Part shown: positions 1 through 8,060 of the stretch, in pieces
Layout: every line of letters begins with the position of its first letter
Numbering within the stretch: position 1 is the stretch's first letter
Program-made: the position numbers and the translations under genes
Origin: UMGS1889 sp900556055
Lineage (GTDB): Bacteria; Bacillota; Clostridia; Oscillospirales; Ruminococcaceae
Assembly: GCA_902463265.1 (NCBI GenBank)
Contig: CABQEV010000034.1
Location: 1 to 16,898, forward strand
Length of the DNA stretch: 16,898 bases
Direction: 5' to 3'
The notes under the pieces: generated by a model
Seen by the model: only the letters and a program-made list of their open reading frames with translations
What the model was told of the DNA's origin: nothing
Databases searched by the model: none

Positions 1-1
1 C

Positions 2-613
2 TTAAATCGCCCATACAGTCGTGTATCCGGCGTTGATGTACGGACCCCATGTATTTGTTACTACCGATCCGCTGCTGCTGTAACCCGTGACCTTAATGCT
101 GCCGTCCGACTGTATCGACGACATACTGCCGGGCATCTTGCCATAGTCAGGCACACGCAGCACTATCTTATGTGTCACAAGCCGCCCGTCACGGTATGTA
201 TCCACATAGTACACCATATTGTCCTTATACGCATTGCCAGGGGGACTGTATACGCCGTACATCACCTGATGATATTGACCGTCAGCAGATACCGCAGTGA
301 GATACGGATAATCCGCCCCGTCCATACTCGGAGCATAATCGCTGTCCGCATCAATAGTCGGCGGCGTGATCTCCGTATCATCGGGCAGCTGCGGCTTGAT
401 CTGATCTATGACCCACTCTATAAGATCATCAACGTCCTTTTGGGATAATCCTCTGACATTGACGGTAACAGGGTCAAACCCGTCCGCATTATCATCAGCC
501 GCATGATAAGTGCCGTTTTTTGTGATGGATTTGCTGATTATCGTGCTGCTGCCTGCTGCCGTGCCGTCATTATATCCAAGTATATAGCCGATAACGATAT
601 CCTCGTCAATCAT
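2..613 (-). CDS. Phage distal tail/fibre-like structural protein
   Basis: A 203-residue complete protein and the last phage gene visible on this strand. Residues about 29-55 (ITKNGTYHAADDNADGF then PVTVNV) match the 'ITxNGTYxA...DGYxxVTVNV' module that recurs in Firmicute phage tail, fibre and baseplate proteins. The rest is rich in Tyr, Gly, Ser and Asp, as in beta-rich fibre domains, and there is no signal peptide or membrane segment. The ATG at 613 overlaps the end of the preceding gene (stop at 606), which fits translational coupling. The role in receptor binding or the tail tip is inferred from position after the tail hub gene. The C-terminal half is not recognised. Confidence 0.7.
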   Translation of the reverse strand: MIDEDIVIGYILGYNDGTAAGSSTIISKSITKNGTYHAADDNADGFDPVTVNVRGLSQKDVDDLIEWVIDQIKPQLPDDTEITPPTIDADSDYAPSMDGADYPYLTAVSADGQYHQVMYGVYSPPGNAYKDNMVYYVDTYRDGRLVTHKIVLRVPDYGKMPGSMSSIQSDGSIKVTGYSSSGSVVTNTWGPYINAGYTTVWAI

Positions 614-878
614 CGTATGTCACCCCCGCAGATATTCCGTCAGGCGCAGTAACGGAGGTTATTCTGCCGTCCGATCTCGTGAATGTGTATGTCCTGCTGA
701 CCGATCTCCCGCCGATGATGTAATCAAATTTCACGCTGTTTTCCGAGATCGTGATCTGCGACGGGTGAACGGCGGCGACGACAAGACCGTTCATTCTGAG
801 AAAATTGCCGCTGAAGCTCCAGCCCTGCATATCCGATGTGTTGAGCGGAGATATCTCGCCAAGCTTAGCTCTGTTCAT
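606..878 (-). CDS. Small phage tail-associated protein, unknown function
   Basis: A 90-residue protein if started at the ATG at 878, which has an AGGAG-type ribosome site about 7 nt upstream. A longer start at 902 would add eight residues inside the upstream gene. The sequence is beta-rich with no Cys, and reads as a small soluble structural domain (for example SGNFLRMNGLVVAAVHPSQI, then YTFTRSDGRITSV). The start overlaps the end of the tail hub gene (stop at 865), and the stop overlaps the next gene's ATG. Context in the tail-tip cluster suggests a baseplate or hub accessory protein. I do not recognise a family. Confidence 0.65.
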   Translation of the reverse strand: MNRAKLGEISPLNTSDMQGWSFSGNFLRMNGLVVAAVHPSQITISENSVKFDYIIGGRSVSRTYTFTRSDGRITSVTAPDGISAGVTYDD

Positions 879-2073
879 TTTCGCTCTCCTTTCTGTATGC
901 ACGGAGAACGCCGCCGCTCACGGATATGAGAACATCGCTGTCGTCCGTTCCCGAGAGCATTTCGCCGTTTGAAGTGACGGATAATCCGCCGATGCCGCTG
1001 TCTAGAGTGAGCTTTCCGTTAAGCGAACGCTCCGTGCGGTTTATGTATCTGCCTTCAGTTTCACGTTTTCCCTCGGAGGATAATGTCCCGAAAATGCCGC
1101 CGCCCGTCAGCCGCAGCGACATTTCGGCAATGCGGAAGCTTTCGTTTTCGATGTCGGAAAATGTGATGCTGTCCATTATCCTCGGGATAGACGGGAGCTT
1201 GCAGCACTTGCAGTAAAACGCACGCCCCATGTCCTGTCCCGCTAATATCTCGTGAACGCTTTCCGCTATCTCGGAATTCGCAAACGGGATCATCATCTCG
1301 AAAACTTCACCGCTTCCGCACTCGAAAATGCCGAAATCCTCCGCTGTCTGCAAGCGCTCGGTGACAGTGCCGTTTGACTCGGTGCGTATGCTCCGAAATT
1401 CTTCGGGCAGCGAATTATCCGACCTTTTCAGACGTATCTTTCCGACAGTTCCGCCGAAATCCGAGCGTATCTCAACGGGCGAATGATCCGCCGCATCAGC
1501 CGTGACGGTGAATGAGTCAAGCGGCGGCTTCACCCATATGACCGTTCCGAACGCATAAGCATTCAGCCCCTGAGATGCCGCACACCAGCCGAGAACATCA
1601 CGGATATTTCCCTTGAATGTCAGATCCGAAGGGATAGAGAAATTGTTTGCGACCGCAGGGATATCCGCCCCGATAAGATCGCCGATGTGACCGAGGAGCA
1701 GGTTCACGGTGCTGATGCTGCTGCTTTCTGGCGGAGTGTATTTTTTGTCCGCAAGAGCGATCAGATCCTTTGCCGTTATCGAACACCGACCGCCCCTGAT
1801 GCTGCGTTTGTATATCCGGAAAACGCCCGAAGGTTCAAGATTTGTGCCGTAAAAAAGCTCGACCTTTGCGCCCTTGGAAAATCCATCATTCGGGACTTCA
1901 AATTTCAGCTCGGCACATACAGCACTTCCGACCGAGAATCCGCCGCTGCCGTTTGCACCCGAGCAGAATTTCGTCAGCACGGGAAATGCGGTTATGTCTG
2001 AGCCAATGTATTCGTGAGTGTCGTCAATGCGTATTTTTATCGGGATATAGTCCGAGCTACCCGAATCCCTCAT
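865..2073 (-). CDS. Phage tail hub / baseplate (tail-associated) protein
   Basis: The 402-residue form starting at ATG 2073 is preferred: it overlaps the upstream gene by 17 nt and has AAAAGG about 8 nt upstream. The open frame runs to 2310, but those extra residues are Arg-rich shadow sequence over the upstream gene. Residues about 1-120 follow the layout of Firmicute phage hub proteins: 'IGSDITAFPVL', a 'GSAVCAELKFEV' strand, 'KGAKVELFYG', a 'G.FRIYKRSI' strand and 'SITAKDLIALADKKY', the usual N-terminal ring domain. The remainder is a long beta-rich region without a recognisable peptidase or lysozyme motif. It would form the tail tip that closes the tube and carries receptor-binding parts. 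Family assignment is from pattern and gene order. Confidence 0.7.
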   Translation of the reverse strand: MRDSGSSDYIPIKIRIDDTHEYIGSDITAFPVLTKFCSGANGSGGFSVGSAVCAELKFEVPNDGFSKGAKVELFYGTNLEPSGVFRIYKRSIRGGRCSITAKDLIALADKKYTPPESSSISTVNLLLGHIGDLIGADIPAVANNFSIPSDLTFKGNIRDVLGWCAASQGLNAYAFGTVIWVKPPLDSFTVTADAADHSPVEIRSDFGGTVGKIRLKRSDNSLPEEFRSIRTESNGTVTERLQTAEDFGIFECGSGEVFEMMIPFANSEIAESVHEILAGQDMGRAFYCKCCKLPSIPRIMDSITFSDIENESFRIAEMSLRLTGGGIFGTLSSEGKRETEGRYINRTERSLNGKLTLDSGIGGLSVTSNGEMLSGTDDSDVLISVSGGVLRAYRKESENEQS

Positions 2074-2428
2074 CGGGATCGACCTTTTCAAGCAGCGCAC
2101 GCACACGCCAGCGCACACCGTCACTGTCGGCGCAGGAAAATTCCGTCGTCTGGGATACAGTGCGGAACGTGCCTGTCTTTTCATCGGGAACAGCATAAAC
2201 GACCGATATGCTGTCAGAGGAAAGTGCCGATTTAAGGGCAGCCGCCTGAGTATCGTCAAGCATATCCGCCGTAAAATCCAGTGCGACCTTAACACCGAGA
2301 ATGTTCTCATGGAGAACGCCGTTCACATCACGGTAGCTGTCGGTGCTGTCGGTAATAAGGCTGCGTTTTTCGCTGAGAGAAACGGTCCTGCCGTCCGCCT
2401 CAAAGCTGCCGATCTTAAGTTTTGCCAT
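2057..2428 (-). CDS. DUF6711-like phage tail protein
   Basis: A 123-residue protein starting at ATG 2428 with AGGAGC 6 nt upstream. The pattern 'TDSTDSYRDVNGVLHENILGVKVALDF...LDDTQAAALKSAL' resembles a small Firmicute phage tail family (DUF6711-like) in which a 'D..R...G..HR' segment is followed by a strand and a helix. In related phages this protein comes after the tape measure gene and before the hub, which fits its position here except that the tape measure is missing. Its likely role is as a distal tail adaptor. The stop overlaps the hub gene start. The assignment is from memory of the pattern, not a search. Confidence 0.6.
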   Translation of the reverse strand: MAKLKIGSFEADGRTVSLSEKRSLITDSTDSYRDVNGVLHENILGVKVALDFTADMLDDTQAAALKSALSSDSISVVYAVPDEKTGTFRTVSQTTEFSCADSDGVRWRVRALLEKVDPDEGFG

Positions 2429-2442
2429 AGAAAAGCTCCTTT

Positions 2443-2592
2443 CTAAAGGTCACAGTTTTCGATGTGATCTGCGAGTGTGCGCAGCTTTTCCGCAGTATTG
2501 TCAGGCTCAGCGGAAAAGCTGTCGGATTTTGGGATATCTGTCTTTGGCACGGTGATGTCGATGTTTGTCACAGGGATGAATTCAGTTTCCAT
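2443..2592 (-). CDS. Small phage protein, 49 aa, unknown
   Basis: A 49-residue acidic protein starting at ATG 2592 with a strong GGAGG 5 nt upstream; the frame upstream of that start is repeat-derived and not considered coding. The sequence begins METEFIPVTNIDITVPK and ends with an amphipathic helix (DNTAEKLRTLADHIENCDL). It is the first gene after palindromic repeat A, 14 nt from the DUF6711-like gene. No family is recognised. It could be a complete small tail protein or the surviving end of a larger gene displaced by the repeat. The clean ribosome site argues for the former. Confidence 0.5.
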   Translation of the reverse strand: METEFIPVTNIDITVPKTDIPKSDSFSAEPDNTAEKLRTLADHIENCDL

Positions 2593-2637
2593 ATTGACCT
2601 CCAAAGTGTTTTGTTTGATGAGGAAAACTGCTTTTGT

Positions 2638-3516
2638 GGTTCTCCTTTTGCTTTTTAGGTTCAGGTGAACAGCACCCACAGACCCGCACCCAAACTAAAA
2701 AGCGTTGGGGTCCAGCCCTTTGGCTTTGGCAAGGGCTGGTCGCCCTCGCAAGGGCGAAACTCCGCAAGCAGCAATTAAAAATTCGCTGACATAAAGAGAA
2801 GAAAAAGCGTCAATCACAACACAGAACGCACATAGCAGATGCAACGCACAAAGCCGCAAATAAAAAAGCCGCATGCAGAAAAAGAAACAGCAGACCCGCT
2901 ATTCTACACAACAAACCAAACAATCAAAGACCCTCAAACCTGCATGCGGCATTGACCGAAAACAGCCGACCGTAAGGGAGGCTATGCATCGGTCAACCGT
3001 TTCGCAAGAAACGGCGGTAGGTCACAAAGCAACATAAACCCGCAGTTCAGGGACACAGCAAACTAACCGATATCCGCAGTCAGAGCAAACACATCAAAGC
3101 AGCATAAACACGCAGAAACCGCAAGCCAAGTGAAATGCCTTGTTCTGCGGATACCGACAGCCAAGTGACCTACCGCCGCCTGTCGGCGGTTGACCGATAC
3201 ATTATCGCCGTTCGGCGATGTTATCGGTCAATGCGCCGCATGCTATTGACGGTCTACACTTCTTTATTTTGTTATTTAAACTTTGATGGGCTTCTATTCT
3301 TTGGTGCATGCGGCTTTTTGAATTTGCGGCTTTGTGCGGTGTATCTTGCTGTGTGCGTTCCGTGTTTGGACTGACGCTTTTTTCTTCTCTTTATGTCAGC
3401 GAATTTTTAATTGCTGCTTGCGGAGTTTCGCCCTTGCGAGGGCGACCAGCCCTTTCCAAAGCCAAAGGGCTGGACCCCAACGCTTTTTCTTTTTGGTGCG
3501 GATTTGGTGGTGCTGT
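2638..3516. repeat. Mosaic palindromic repeat, copy A (about 850-bp inverted repeat)
   Basis: The stretch from 2669 to 3516 is a long imperfect palindrome centred near 3092. The left arm (agcacc, the CCAGCCC/GGGCTGG hairpin, GCAAATAAAAAAGCCGCATGC, then TTGACCGA...TCGGTCAA) reappears as its reverse complement in the right arm. Within the arms are smaller hairpins: CCAGCCCTT/AAGGGCTGG at 2712-2739, TCGCCCT/AGGGCGA at 2740-2757, TTGACCGA/TCGGTCAA at 2952-2996 and CCGTTTC-GCAA-GAAACGG at 2997-3014. The right arm holds CCGCC-TGTC-GGCGG at 3176-3189 and the TTGACCGAT hairpin at 3190-3231. The first 30 bases (GGTTCTCCTTTTGC...) are shared with copy C. Open frames inside it are mirror images of each other and not genes. 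It interrupts the phage operon. Confidence 0.9.
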
Positions 3517-3532
3517 GCGTTCTTTGGCTGCT

Positions 3533-3949
3533 TTATTCTGCTTCTCTTTTTATTGCTATTGTGACCGAAATCTTCTCCGGTTTGCCGTTCTCTCCCTCAA
3601 ACTTATATGCCGATATTACCGCTTCCGCCGTTTCCGTTTGCCCGCTCTTATACGTCAGCCTCAGCTTCACTATTCTGCACGATCCGCAGCCGAATATCCT
3701 GCTCCCCGAAAACAGATAGTCCTGCGCTTTATCCCCGTATATCCTCCGCCCGTACAGCGTCAGCGACGGTTCACAGGCTGTCACAAAGCTCTCCGTTCTC
3801 CCTCCGCTGCCCAGAAAATCAAGCCGCCTGACACTCTCCGATAATCTCCCGTCTGATGCCGAAAGTCCCGCGGAAAGCTCCGCCGTTTCACTCTCGGATA
3901 TGTATATCTCTATCTTTGTTACCGTTCCGAAATTATCCGTTTCTCTCAC
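3533..3949 (-). CDS. Probable phage tail tube (major tail) protein
   Basis: A 138-residue protein. The C-terminal half (YGRRIYGDKAQDYLF, then CRIVKLRLTYKSGQT, and KISVTIAIKRE at the end) has the order typical of small tail tube proteins: a short helix after 'G..A', then beta strands ending in a charged strand. It follows the minor capsid/tail terminator gene, as expected for a tube gene. The only usable start is GTG at 3949, but its GGAG lies directly against the start codon, which is unusually close. The protein contains no other Met. Its stop lies 17 nt from the end of palindromic repeat A. It could alternatively be a head-tail joining protein. Confidence 0.5.
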   Translation of the reverse strand: MRETDNFGTVTKIEIYISESETAELSAGLSASDGRLSESVRRLDFLGSGGRTESFVTACEPSLTLYGRRIYGDKAQDYLFSGSRIFGCGSCRIVKLRLTYKSGQTETAEAVISAYKFEGENGKPEKISVTIAIKREAE

Positions 3950-4319
3950 CTCCGCAGATCATGCCGATGATAATGACATCAGCTTTGAGTATGCGTTCGC
4001 CGTCTGCCGTATAGCCGCCGTCAGCAGGTGCTTCACAGCGGACGGAACACACTTTTCCGCCCTCGCATGATATCAGCGGGAGCGAGTTTTCCAGTCTTTC
4101 AAGGCTTCCGCATAATGTGCGGTACGCAGCTCCTGCGTCCTCGGATGCGGCTGTCATCACTGTGACGTTCTCCCTGAAAAGCTGTCCATTATCAAAAAAA
4201 TCTTCAAGTATCTCATGCCCCGAAAGCTTCAGCGAAAGCCGCTCGGGATACGCTCTGCCCGATGTTTCCCCGCCGATCAGCTCCGCCGCCGAGGTTATTA
4301 TCTGCTCTGTGACCGTCAT
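3933..4319 (-). CDS. Phage minor capsid / tail terminator protein
   Basis: A 128-residue protein starting at ATG 4319, overlapping the upstream gene stop by 4 nt. The opening MTVTEQIITSAAELIGG and later 'LPLISCEGGKVCSVRCEAPADGGYTADGERILKADVIIIG' fit the Minor_capsid_3 / tail terminator type found in A118-like phages: an N-terminal helix followed by sheet strands. It would sit at the junction of head connector and tail. It is one gene after Minor_capsid_1 and just before the putative tube gene, the normal order. Family assignment is moderate and based on pattern plus position. Confidence 0.6.
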   Translation of the reverse strand: MTVTEQIITSAAELIGGETSGRAYPERLSLKLSGHEILEDFFDNGQLFRENVTVMTAASEDAGAAYRTLCGSLERLENSLPLISCEGGKVCSVRCEAPADGGYTADGERILKADVIIIGMICGGERNG

Positions 4320-4660
4320 GCTTTTCCCAGCCTCACTTTCGTGTGATGTGATCTGCCGAATGCTGTGAATTTCTCCGCCGACATCACCCGGTATGTCTTT
4401 CCGCCGTAAACAACAAGCTGCTTTGATGGAATAAATTCCGTCCCCGGCGGACAGCTGCGTGCGGCATCAAAATAGAGCGTTCCCGAAAAAAGCTCCGTCT
4501 GCGAGGACGAATTCTCCGAATTTGCCGCCGCAGGACGTATCGCTATGTTTTTCAGCTCCGTTTCGCTGTATTTAACCTTTCCCCATTCATCACGGGATAT
4601 CTCGGTCATAAGCACGGCGGTTTCCGTCAGCATTTCCATTGGGATAGGGTTGATCTTCAT
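4316..4660 (-). CDS. Phage minor capsid protein (Minor_capsid_1-like, head closure)
   Basis: A 114-residue protein starting at ATG 4660, with AGGGGGG about 7 nt upstream; the ATG at 4720 would add an unlikely leader inside the previous gene. The N-terminus 'INPIPMEMLTETAVLMT...DEWGKVKYSETELKNIAIRP' matches the Minor_capsid_1 pattern ('IP...L..TV.....D.WG...Y....I.NVRI') of Listeria A118-type phages. The C-terminus (VVYGGKTYRVMSAEKF) is also typical. It is thought to act in the neck between portal ring and tail. Overlaps of 4 nt with both neighbours indicate translational coupling. Confidence 0.75.
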   Translation of the reverse strand: MKINPIPMEMLTETAVLMTEISRDEWGKVKYSETELKNIAIRPAAANSENSSSQTELFSGTLYFDAARSCPPGTEFIPSKQLVVYGGKTYRVMSAEKFTAFGRSHHTKVRLGKA

Positions 4661-5034
4661 ATTGATGCCCCCCTGTAACAAAGTCCCGCCGATTCGAGGA
4701 ATGACACCGCTGCGGCGCACATCAGCCCGCCCGATGTCCCCGATGATGAATAGGAAAAATCGCCGAGCTTAACGCTGTCGGCAGCTGCTTCGCTTATGCC
4801 GCAAAGTCCGCCGTTTGCTTCGATGTGATCCGCCTGAACGCAGACCGCACGCCTTACAAGCTCCGCCGAATGTTTGGAAAGGGCAGAGATACCTCCGCCC
4901 TCCGATATCCCCGATATGCAGAAATTATCGCACATCAGGGACGCTTCGGCGAGTCTTGCAGGCAGCTTGTCCTCGGATATCAGCGTTCCGCCGTAATCTT
5001 CGAGATAAAATTCACTGCTTGCAAATGCTTCCAT
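4657..5034 (-). CDS. Phage head-tail connector-like protein
   Basis: A 125-residue protein starting at ATG 5034, with AAGGAGG 5 nt upstream and 9 nt after the capsid gene stop. The layout is that of a small helical connector (gp6/gp15-like): 'FYLEDYGGTLISEDKLPARLAEASLMCDNF', then a helix 'AELVRRAVCVQADHIEANGG', then 'VKLGDFSYSS' near the C-terminus. Connectors bind below the portal and form the channel to the tail. Its place directly after the major capsid gene agrees with this. The stop overlaps the next gene's start. Confidence 0.65.
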   Translation of the reverse strand: MEAFASSEFYLEDYGGTLISEDKLPARLAEASLMCDNFCISGISEGGGISALSKHSAELVRRAVCVQADHIEANGGLCGISEAAADSVKLGDFSYSSSGTSGGLMCAAAVSFLESAGLCYRGASI

Positions 5035-5043
5035 TTTTCCTCC

Positions 5044-5967
5044 TTAGTTGTTCTGAGATCCTGTGTCTGAGCCTGCATTGGGATCTTCTGCGGATTTTGT
5101 TTCGGGAACGACCGCAGCAAATGCGTCGTCCTTGACAACGAGATAGCCGATGCGCATTGCAGCCTTGATGGCGATCATATCCTGCTCGGCGAGGGAAACG
5201 GGCTTGCCGTCGCTGTCAACAGTGCCCTGGAGAGTAGCTTCCTTGAGTATCTCAAACTCAATGCCGCTTCTGATGCCGACAACGGAATACTTCCATTCGC
5301 CTGCGATAGCCGCAGCCTTGGACTTGTCCCATGCGCCGTTGCGGACGAATTCGATAGGCTGTGAATAGATCTCACGGCTGTCCGTGCCTTCGAGATAGAT
5401 AGGCGCACCGTTCGCATCTCTCAGGCGGCGGAGAGTATTCTTAACGCTGATGCCCGCAGCGATTCCGTCGGGGTCATAGCCCGCTTCCTCAATCTTCGCA
5501 AGCATATCGGAAATGTCCTTGTCAAGCGAACCTGTCTCTGTGACGGCAGATGACGCAGTGCCGACAGATGCGATCAGCGAGGTGGCGAAGGGAGAGTCAG
5601 TGCCGAAAATAGCGGCTGCGTCGATAGCAGTGTAAAATGCTTCGGCGATATTCTCGGAAAGCTCGCTGAATACGTCAATGCTCGCATCTTCAAGCTTTTC
5701 CTTTGTCACGGGGACGATGACCGCAAGCTTCTTCGCCGTGATCTCGGGGTGGATCCATGTCGCACCCGATGTCTTGATCCTTTCGCCCTCGGATACCCAG
5801 TATGCGCCCGCACCGCTTGTCAGCACGGGGATCTTCTTCTTGTCCGACTTCATGCTTTCGATCCTTGAAAGGCGCATGATGCTTGAACCCCTTGTCACCT
5901 TTCTGATGATGTCAGCCGAGATATCCTCGGGAATAAAACCGCTCAGTTCATCCTTTAAATATGCCAT
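5044..5967 (-). CDS. Phage major capsid protein, HK97 fold
   Basis: A 307-residue protein starting at ATG 5967, with GGAGGT 7 nt upstream. Features of the HK97 family are clear: N-terminal helix and arm (IIRKVTRGSSIMRLSRIE, about 20-37), 'KIPVLTSGAGAYWVSEGERIKTSGATW' (about 45-71), then 'ITAKKLAVIVPVTKEKLEDASIDVFSELSENIAEAFYTAIDAAAIFG' (about 76-122), the strand and spine-helix segment. The C-terminal Asn/Asp/Ser tail looks disordered. The length is normal for a capsid protein with a separate scaffold and no fused delta domain. It assembles the icosahedral shell. It is preceded by a scaffold-like gene and no maturation protease gene is seen. Confidence 0.9.
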   Translation of the reverse strand: MAYLKDELSGFIPEDISADIIRKVTRGSSIMRLSRIESMKSDKKKIPVLTSGAGAYWVSEGERIKTSGATWIHPEITAKKLAVIVPVTKEKLEDASIDVFSELSENIAEAFYTAIDAAAIFGTDSPFATSLIASVGTASSAVTETGSLDKDISDMLAKIEEAGYDPDGIAAGISVKNTLRRLRDANGAPIYLEGTDSREIYSQPIEFVRNGAWDKSKAAAIAGEWKYSVVGIRSGIEFEILKEATLQGTVDSDGKPVSLAEQDMIAIKAAMRIGYLVVKDDAFAAVVPETKSAEDPNAGSDTGSQNN

Positions 5968-5987
5968 AATTTTTTACCTCCATAAAA

Positions 5988-6347
5988 TTATCTTTTCCTT
6001 TTTGCCTGTTCTTCGCGGATAATGTCGCCTATGTCCTGCGGCGCACCGCTGTTTCCGTAGTGCCGTCCCGTTCTGATGACGACTTCGCTTTTTCTGCCCC
6101 TGAACACGGGATATTTGTCTGCCGCCGCCTTTACCGCCGCCGCAAAATCCGTGCCGTTTTTCTCCATGAGATTTGCCGCTATCGCTGAAAGATCGTCCGT
6201 ATATTCGGGCAGGATCCCGTTTTCAAGACATATCACCTTTCGCTTCAATGCCTCGACTTCCGCAGAGCTTTCATCTTCATGAGATGCATCGGGAGCATTC
6301 TCTTCGGGGATATTTTCCTCCGTTATGACCTCGTTCTCATCTTCCAT
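5988..6347 (-). CDS. Phage scaffold-like protein
   Basis: A 119-residue protein starting at ATG 6347 with AAAGGAGG about 7 nt upstream; a start at 6380 would overlap the portal gene and lacks such a site. The first 45 residues are very acidic (EDENEVITEENIPEENAPD), followed by a helix 'SSAEVEALKRKVICLENGILPEYTDDLSAIAANLMEKNGTDFAAAVKAAADKYP' and a basic C-terminus ending EEQAKRKR. An acidic, helical protein with a basic tail between portal and capsid genes is the usual form of a Firmicute phage scaffold (DUF4355-like). It would bind the inner face of the shell and leave during maturation. Confidence 0.65.
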   Translation of the reverse strand: MEDENEVITEENIPEENAPDASHEDESSAEVEALKRKVICLENGILPEYTDDLSAIAANLMEKNGTDFAAAVKAAADKYPVFRGRKSEVVIRTGRHYGNSGAPQDIGDIIREEQAKRKR

Positions 6348-6363
6348 AGCCGTTCCTCCTTTC

Positions 6364-7737
6364 TTATGTGATATCCGCAAGCTCAGCCTGCGCCGCCGTG
6401 ATGTCGCACTTGTTTATCTCCATAACAGCATGCTCACGGGAACGCAGCCCCGCTTCCACCAGACGGATATTGTCGCTGATAACAGTTCCGTCATCAGTGA
6501 TAACGCCGTCCTTCCAGCCGACCTTTACGGTGTACGGACGCTTTTCCAGACAGCCCATGCAAATTCCCATCGAGATGACGGAGCGTATCATGTCCGTGAA
6601 AAAGCCTGCCGCCAGCTGACGGTTAAGGCTTACGGTGCGTGCCGTCTTTGCGTCCTGGGATATAACCTCAGTCGCAGTCTTGATGGTTTTCATGCCCCTT
6701 ATGCTGTCGAATGCGAGAGCCTCGGAGCTTATCCCGAGCTGGAAACAGAGAATGTTCAGCAGCGCCTTGATAGCGGAAACGTGTTCGTCAATGCGCAGCT
6801 CGGAGGTGTTGTCCGTGATGTTCAGATCACGGTTATCCTCATTTTTCAGGGCAATGAACGCTTCGTCATCAGCATCAAAATATCGCTTTGTGTTTCCCGT
6901 TTCGGGATCTGTCACCGTGCGTATGCAGGAGTAGGGAACGATTATCCTTTTTTTGCCGAGAATAAATTCCCGTGACATACTGTCGAATGCGATATCAAGC
7001 GCATGGAGAGTGTCTGCGGAAAAGTCGAGAATTCCTCTGCCGAGCGGCGAACCGTCCTCAATGCCCGATACCGACGGACGGAAATATGCGAACATCTGCC
7101 TGTCCGCACCCTCGAAACGGATCTCCTCGGGAATGCCTTCTATCTCGGAAACATCGCATTCACTGCCTGCTGACCATCTGTTTTTGCTCCTGAACAGATG
7201 ATATTCCGCAGACGGCGAACCGCCCGAAAATCCACGGCGTTCAAGAAGAGTGTAGAACTGTCCGTCAGCGGCAAATCTGCTTCGGAATACAGCCTCGCCC
7301 ACGCCTCTGCCATTCCATGAGAGCGGAAGAAAGTTATCCGCAGAACACATCTCAAGCTCGGCATATCCGTCGGACGGGGAGATCTTTACAGCACCGCCGC
7401 CCAGCATAAATGCCTTTGAGAAGAAGTCGGGGAGAGCGGCGAAAAATCCGCTTTCATCAAGTGAACGACCGAGGAATTCCGAATATTCGGGATCGCTCAG
7501 GTAAAAATCCGCACCCTCGCAGAGAGTCAGCGCCGTGAACTGGTCAGCGGCGGCCTTTGCGGCATTTACGGAGAGCATCTTTCTGTCCCCGACGGAATGC
7601 AGACCGCTCTTTTTGACTCTGAGCCACGGAGCATCGCCCCTGTATATCCTTACAGCCTCGGAAATGCGTGAATATTCCTCGTCAAGATATGGAACGGCAT
7701 TTCCGAAAGCACGTCTTGCATCTGTAACTATGCTCAT
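6364..7737 (-). CDS. Phage portal protein (A118/SPP1-type)
   Basis: A 457-residue protein starting at ATG 7737, with AAAGGAG upstream, overlapping the preceding gene by 4 nt. Typical portal segments are visible: 'LSVNAAKAAADQFTALTLCEGADF' (about 55-78), the core 'SPLGRGILDFSADTLHALDIAFDSMSREFILGKKRIIVP' (about 230-268) and 'INILCFQLGISSEALAFDS..GMKTIKTATEV' (about 325-358; first residues read LLNILCFQ), the clip and channel helix region of A118-type portals. Portals form the 12-mer ring through which DNA passes. The terminase that should dock on it is not encoded next to it, where it is normally found. Confidence 0.9.
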   Translation of the reverse strand: MSIVTDARRAFGNAVPYLDEEYSRISEAVRIYRGDAPWLRVKKSGLHSVGDRKMLSVNAAKAAADQFTALTLCEGADFYLSDPEYSEFLGRSLDESGFFAALPDFFSKAFMLGGGAVKISPSDGYAELEMCSADNFLPLSWNGRGVGEAVFRSRFAADGQFYTLLERRGFSGGSPSAEYHLFRSKNRWSAGSECDVSEIEGIPEEIRFEGADRQMFAYFRPSVSGIEDGSPLGRGILDFSADTLHALDIAFDSMSREFILGKKRIIVPYSCIRTVTDPETGNTKRYFDADDEAFIALKNEDNRDLNITDNTSELRIDEHVSAIKALLNILCFQLGISSEALAFDSIRGMKTIKTATEVISQDAKTARTVSLNRQLAAGFFTDMIRSVISMGICMGCLEKRPYTVKVGWKDGVITDDGTVISDNIRLVEAGLRSREHAVMEINKCDITAAQAELADIT

Positions 7738-8060
7738 TTTTCATCACTCCTTTCATTTGGGAAAAGTGCGCCGATAAGCTCGTCAAGCCTGCCGATGTCG
7801 TTGTCATTGCGGCGGCGGGCATCGTTCAGCTCTTTGACTGAAGAAGATATCTGCTTCAGCCGTGAAACATCAATACAGCCTTCCAGCCGCTGACTTTTCA
7901 GCACTTCCGTTTCAACGACCGTTTCTTCACGGTCATCGGTCTTGCCCGATACGGATTTGACGCGTGTTTTTTCGGAAACGGGGTAGACATCGAGAGTTTC
8001 GGCAGCGATCCTTGCTTTTTCAAGCAGGATATCGATTATGTTGTTTTCATCCTGTTCCAT
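7734..8060 (-). CDS. Small phage protein upstream of portal, unknown function
   Basis: A 108-residue protein starting at ATG 8060 with GGAGG 5 nt upstream, overlapping both neighbours. It has an N-terminal helix (NIIDILLEKARIAAETLD), a central linker (KTRVKSVSGKTDDREETVVETEVLK) and a C-terminal helix pair (DVSRLKQISSSVKELNDARRRNDNDIGRLDELIGALFP). Its place just before the portal is where a small terminase subunit might be expected. The coiled C-terminal helices could oligomerise, but there is no clear helix-turn-helix. I do not assign it as terminase. Confidence 0.6.
   Translation of the reverse strand: MEQDENNIIDILLEKARIAAETLDVYPVSEKTRVKSVSGKTDDREETVVETEVLKSQRLEGCIDVSRLKQISSSVKELNDARRRNDNDIGRLDELIGALFPNERSDEK

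Noticed and set aside
2..613. Possible diversity-generating retroelement target in the tail protein
   Set aside because: No reverse transcriptase, template repeat or adenine-biased variable repeat is visible in the window.
3135..3844. Several plus-strand open frames in repeat A, and similar minus-strand frames at 16209-16639
   Set aside because: They translate the arms of the palindromic repeat in various frames (recurring 'KPKGWTPT' or 'SKAKGLDPNAF' strings) and appear in mirror image in both arms. No ribosome sites. They are repeat-derived and not proteins.
7734..8060. Small terminase subunit assignment for the 108-residue protein
   Set aside because: Position fits but there is no clear helix-turn-helix and no large terminase beside it; left as unknown.
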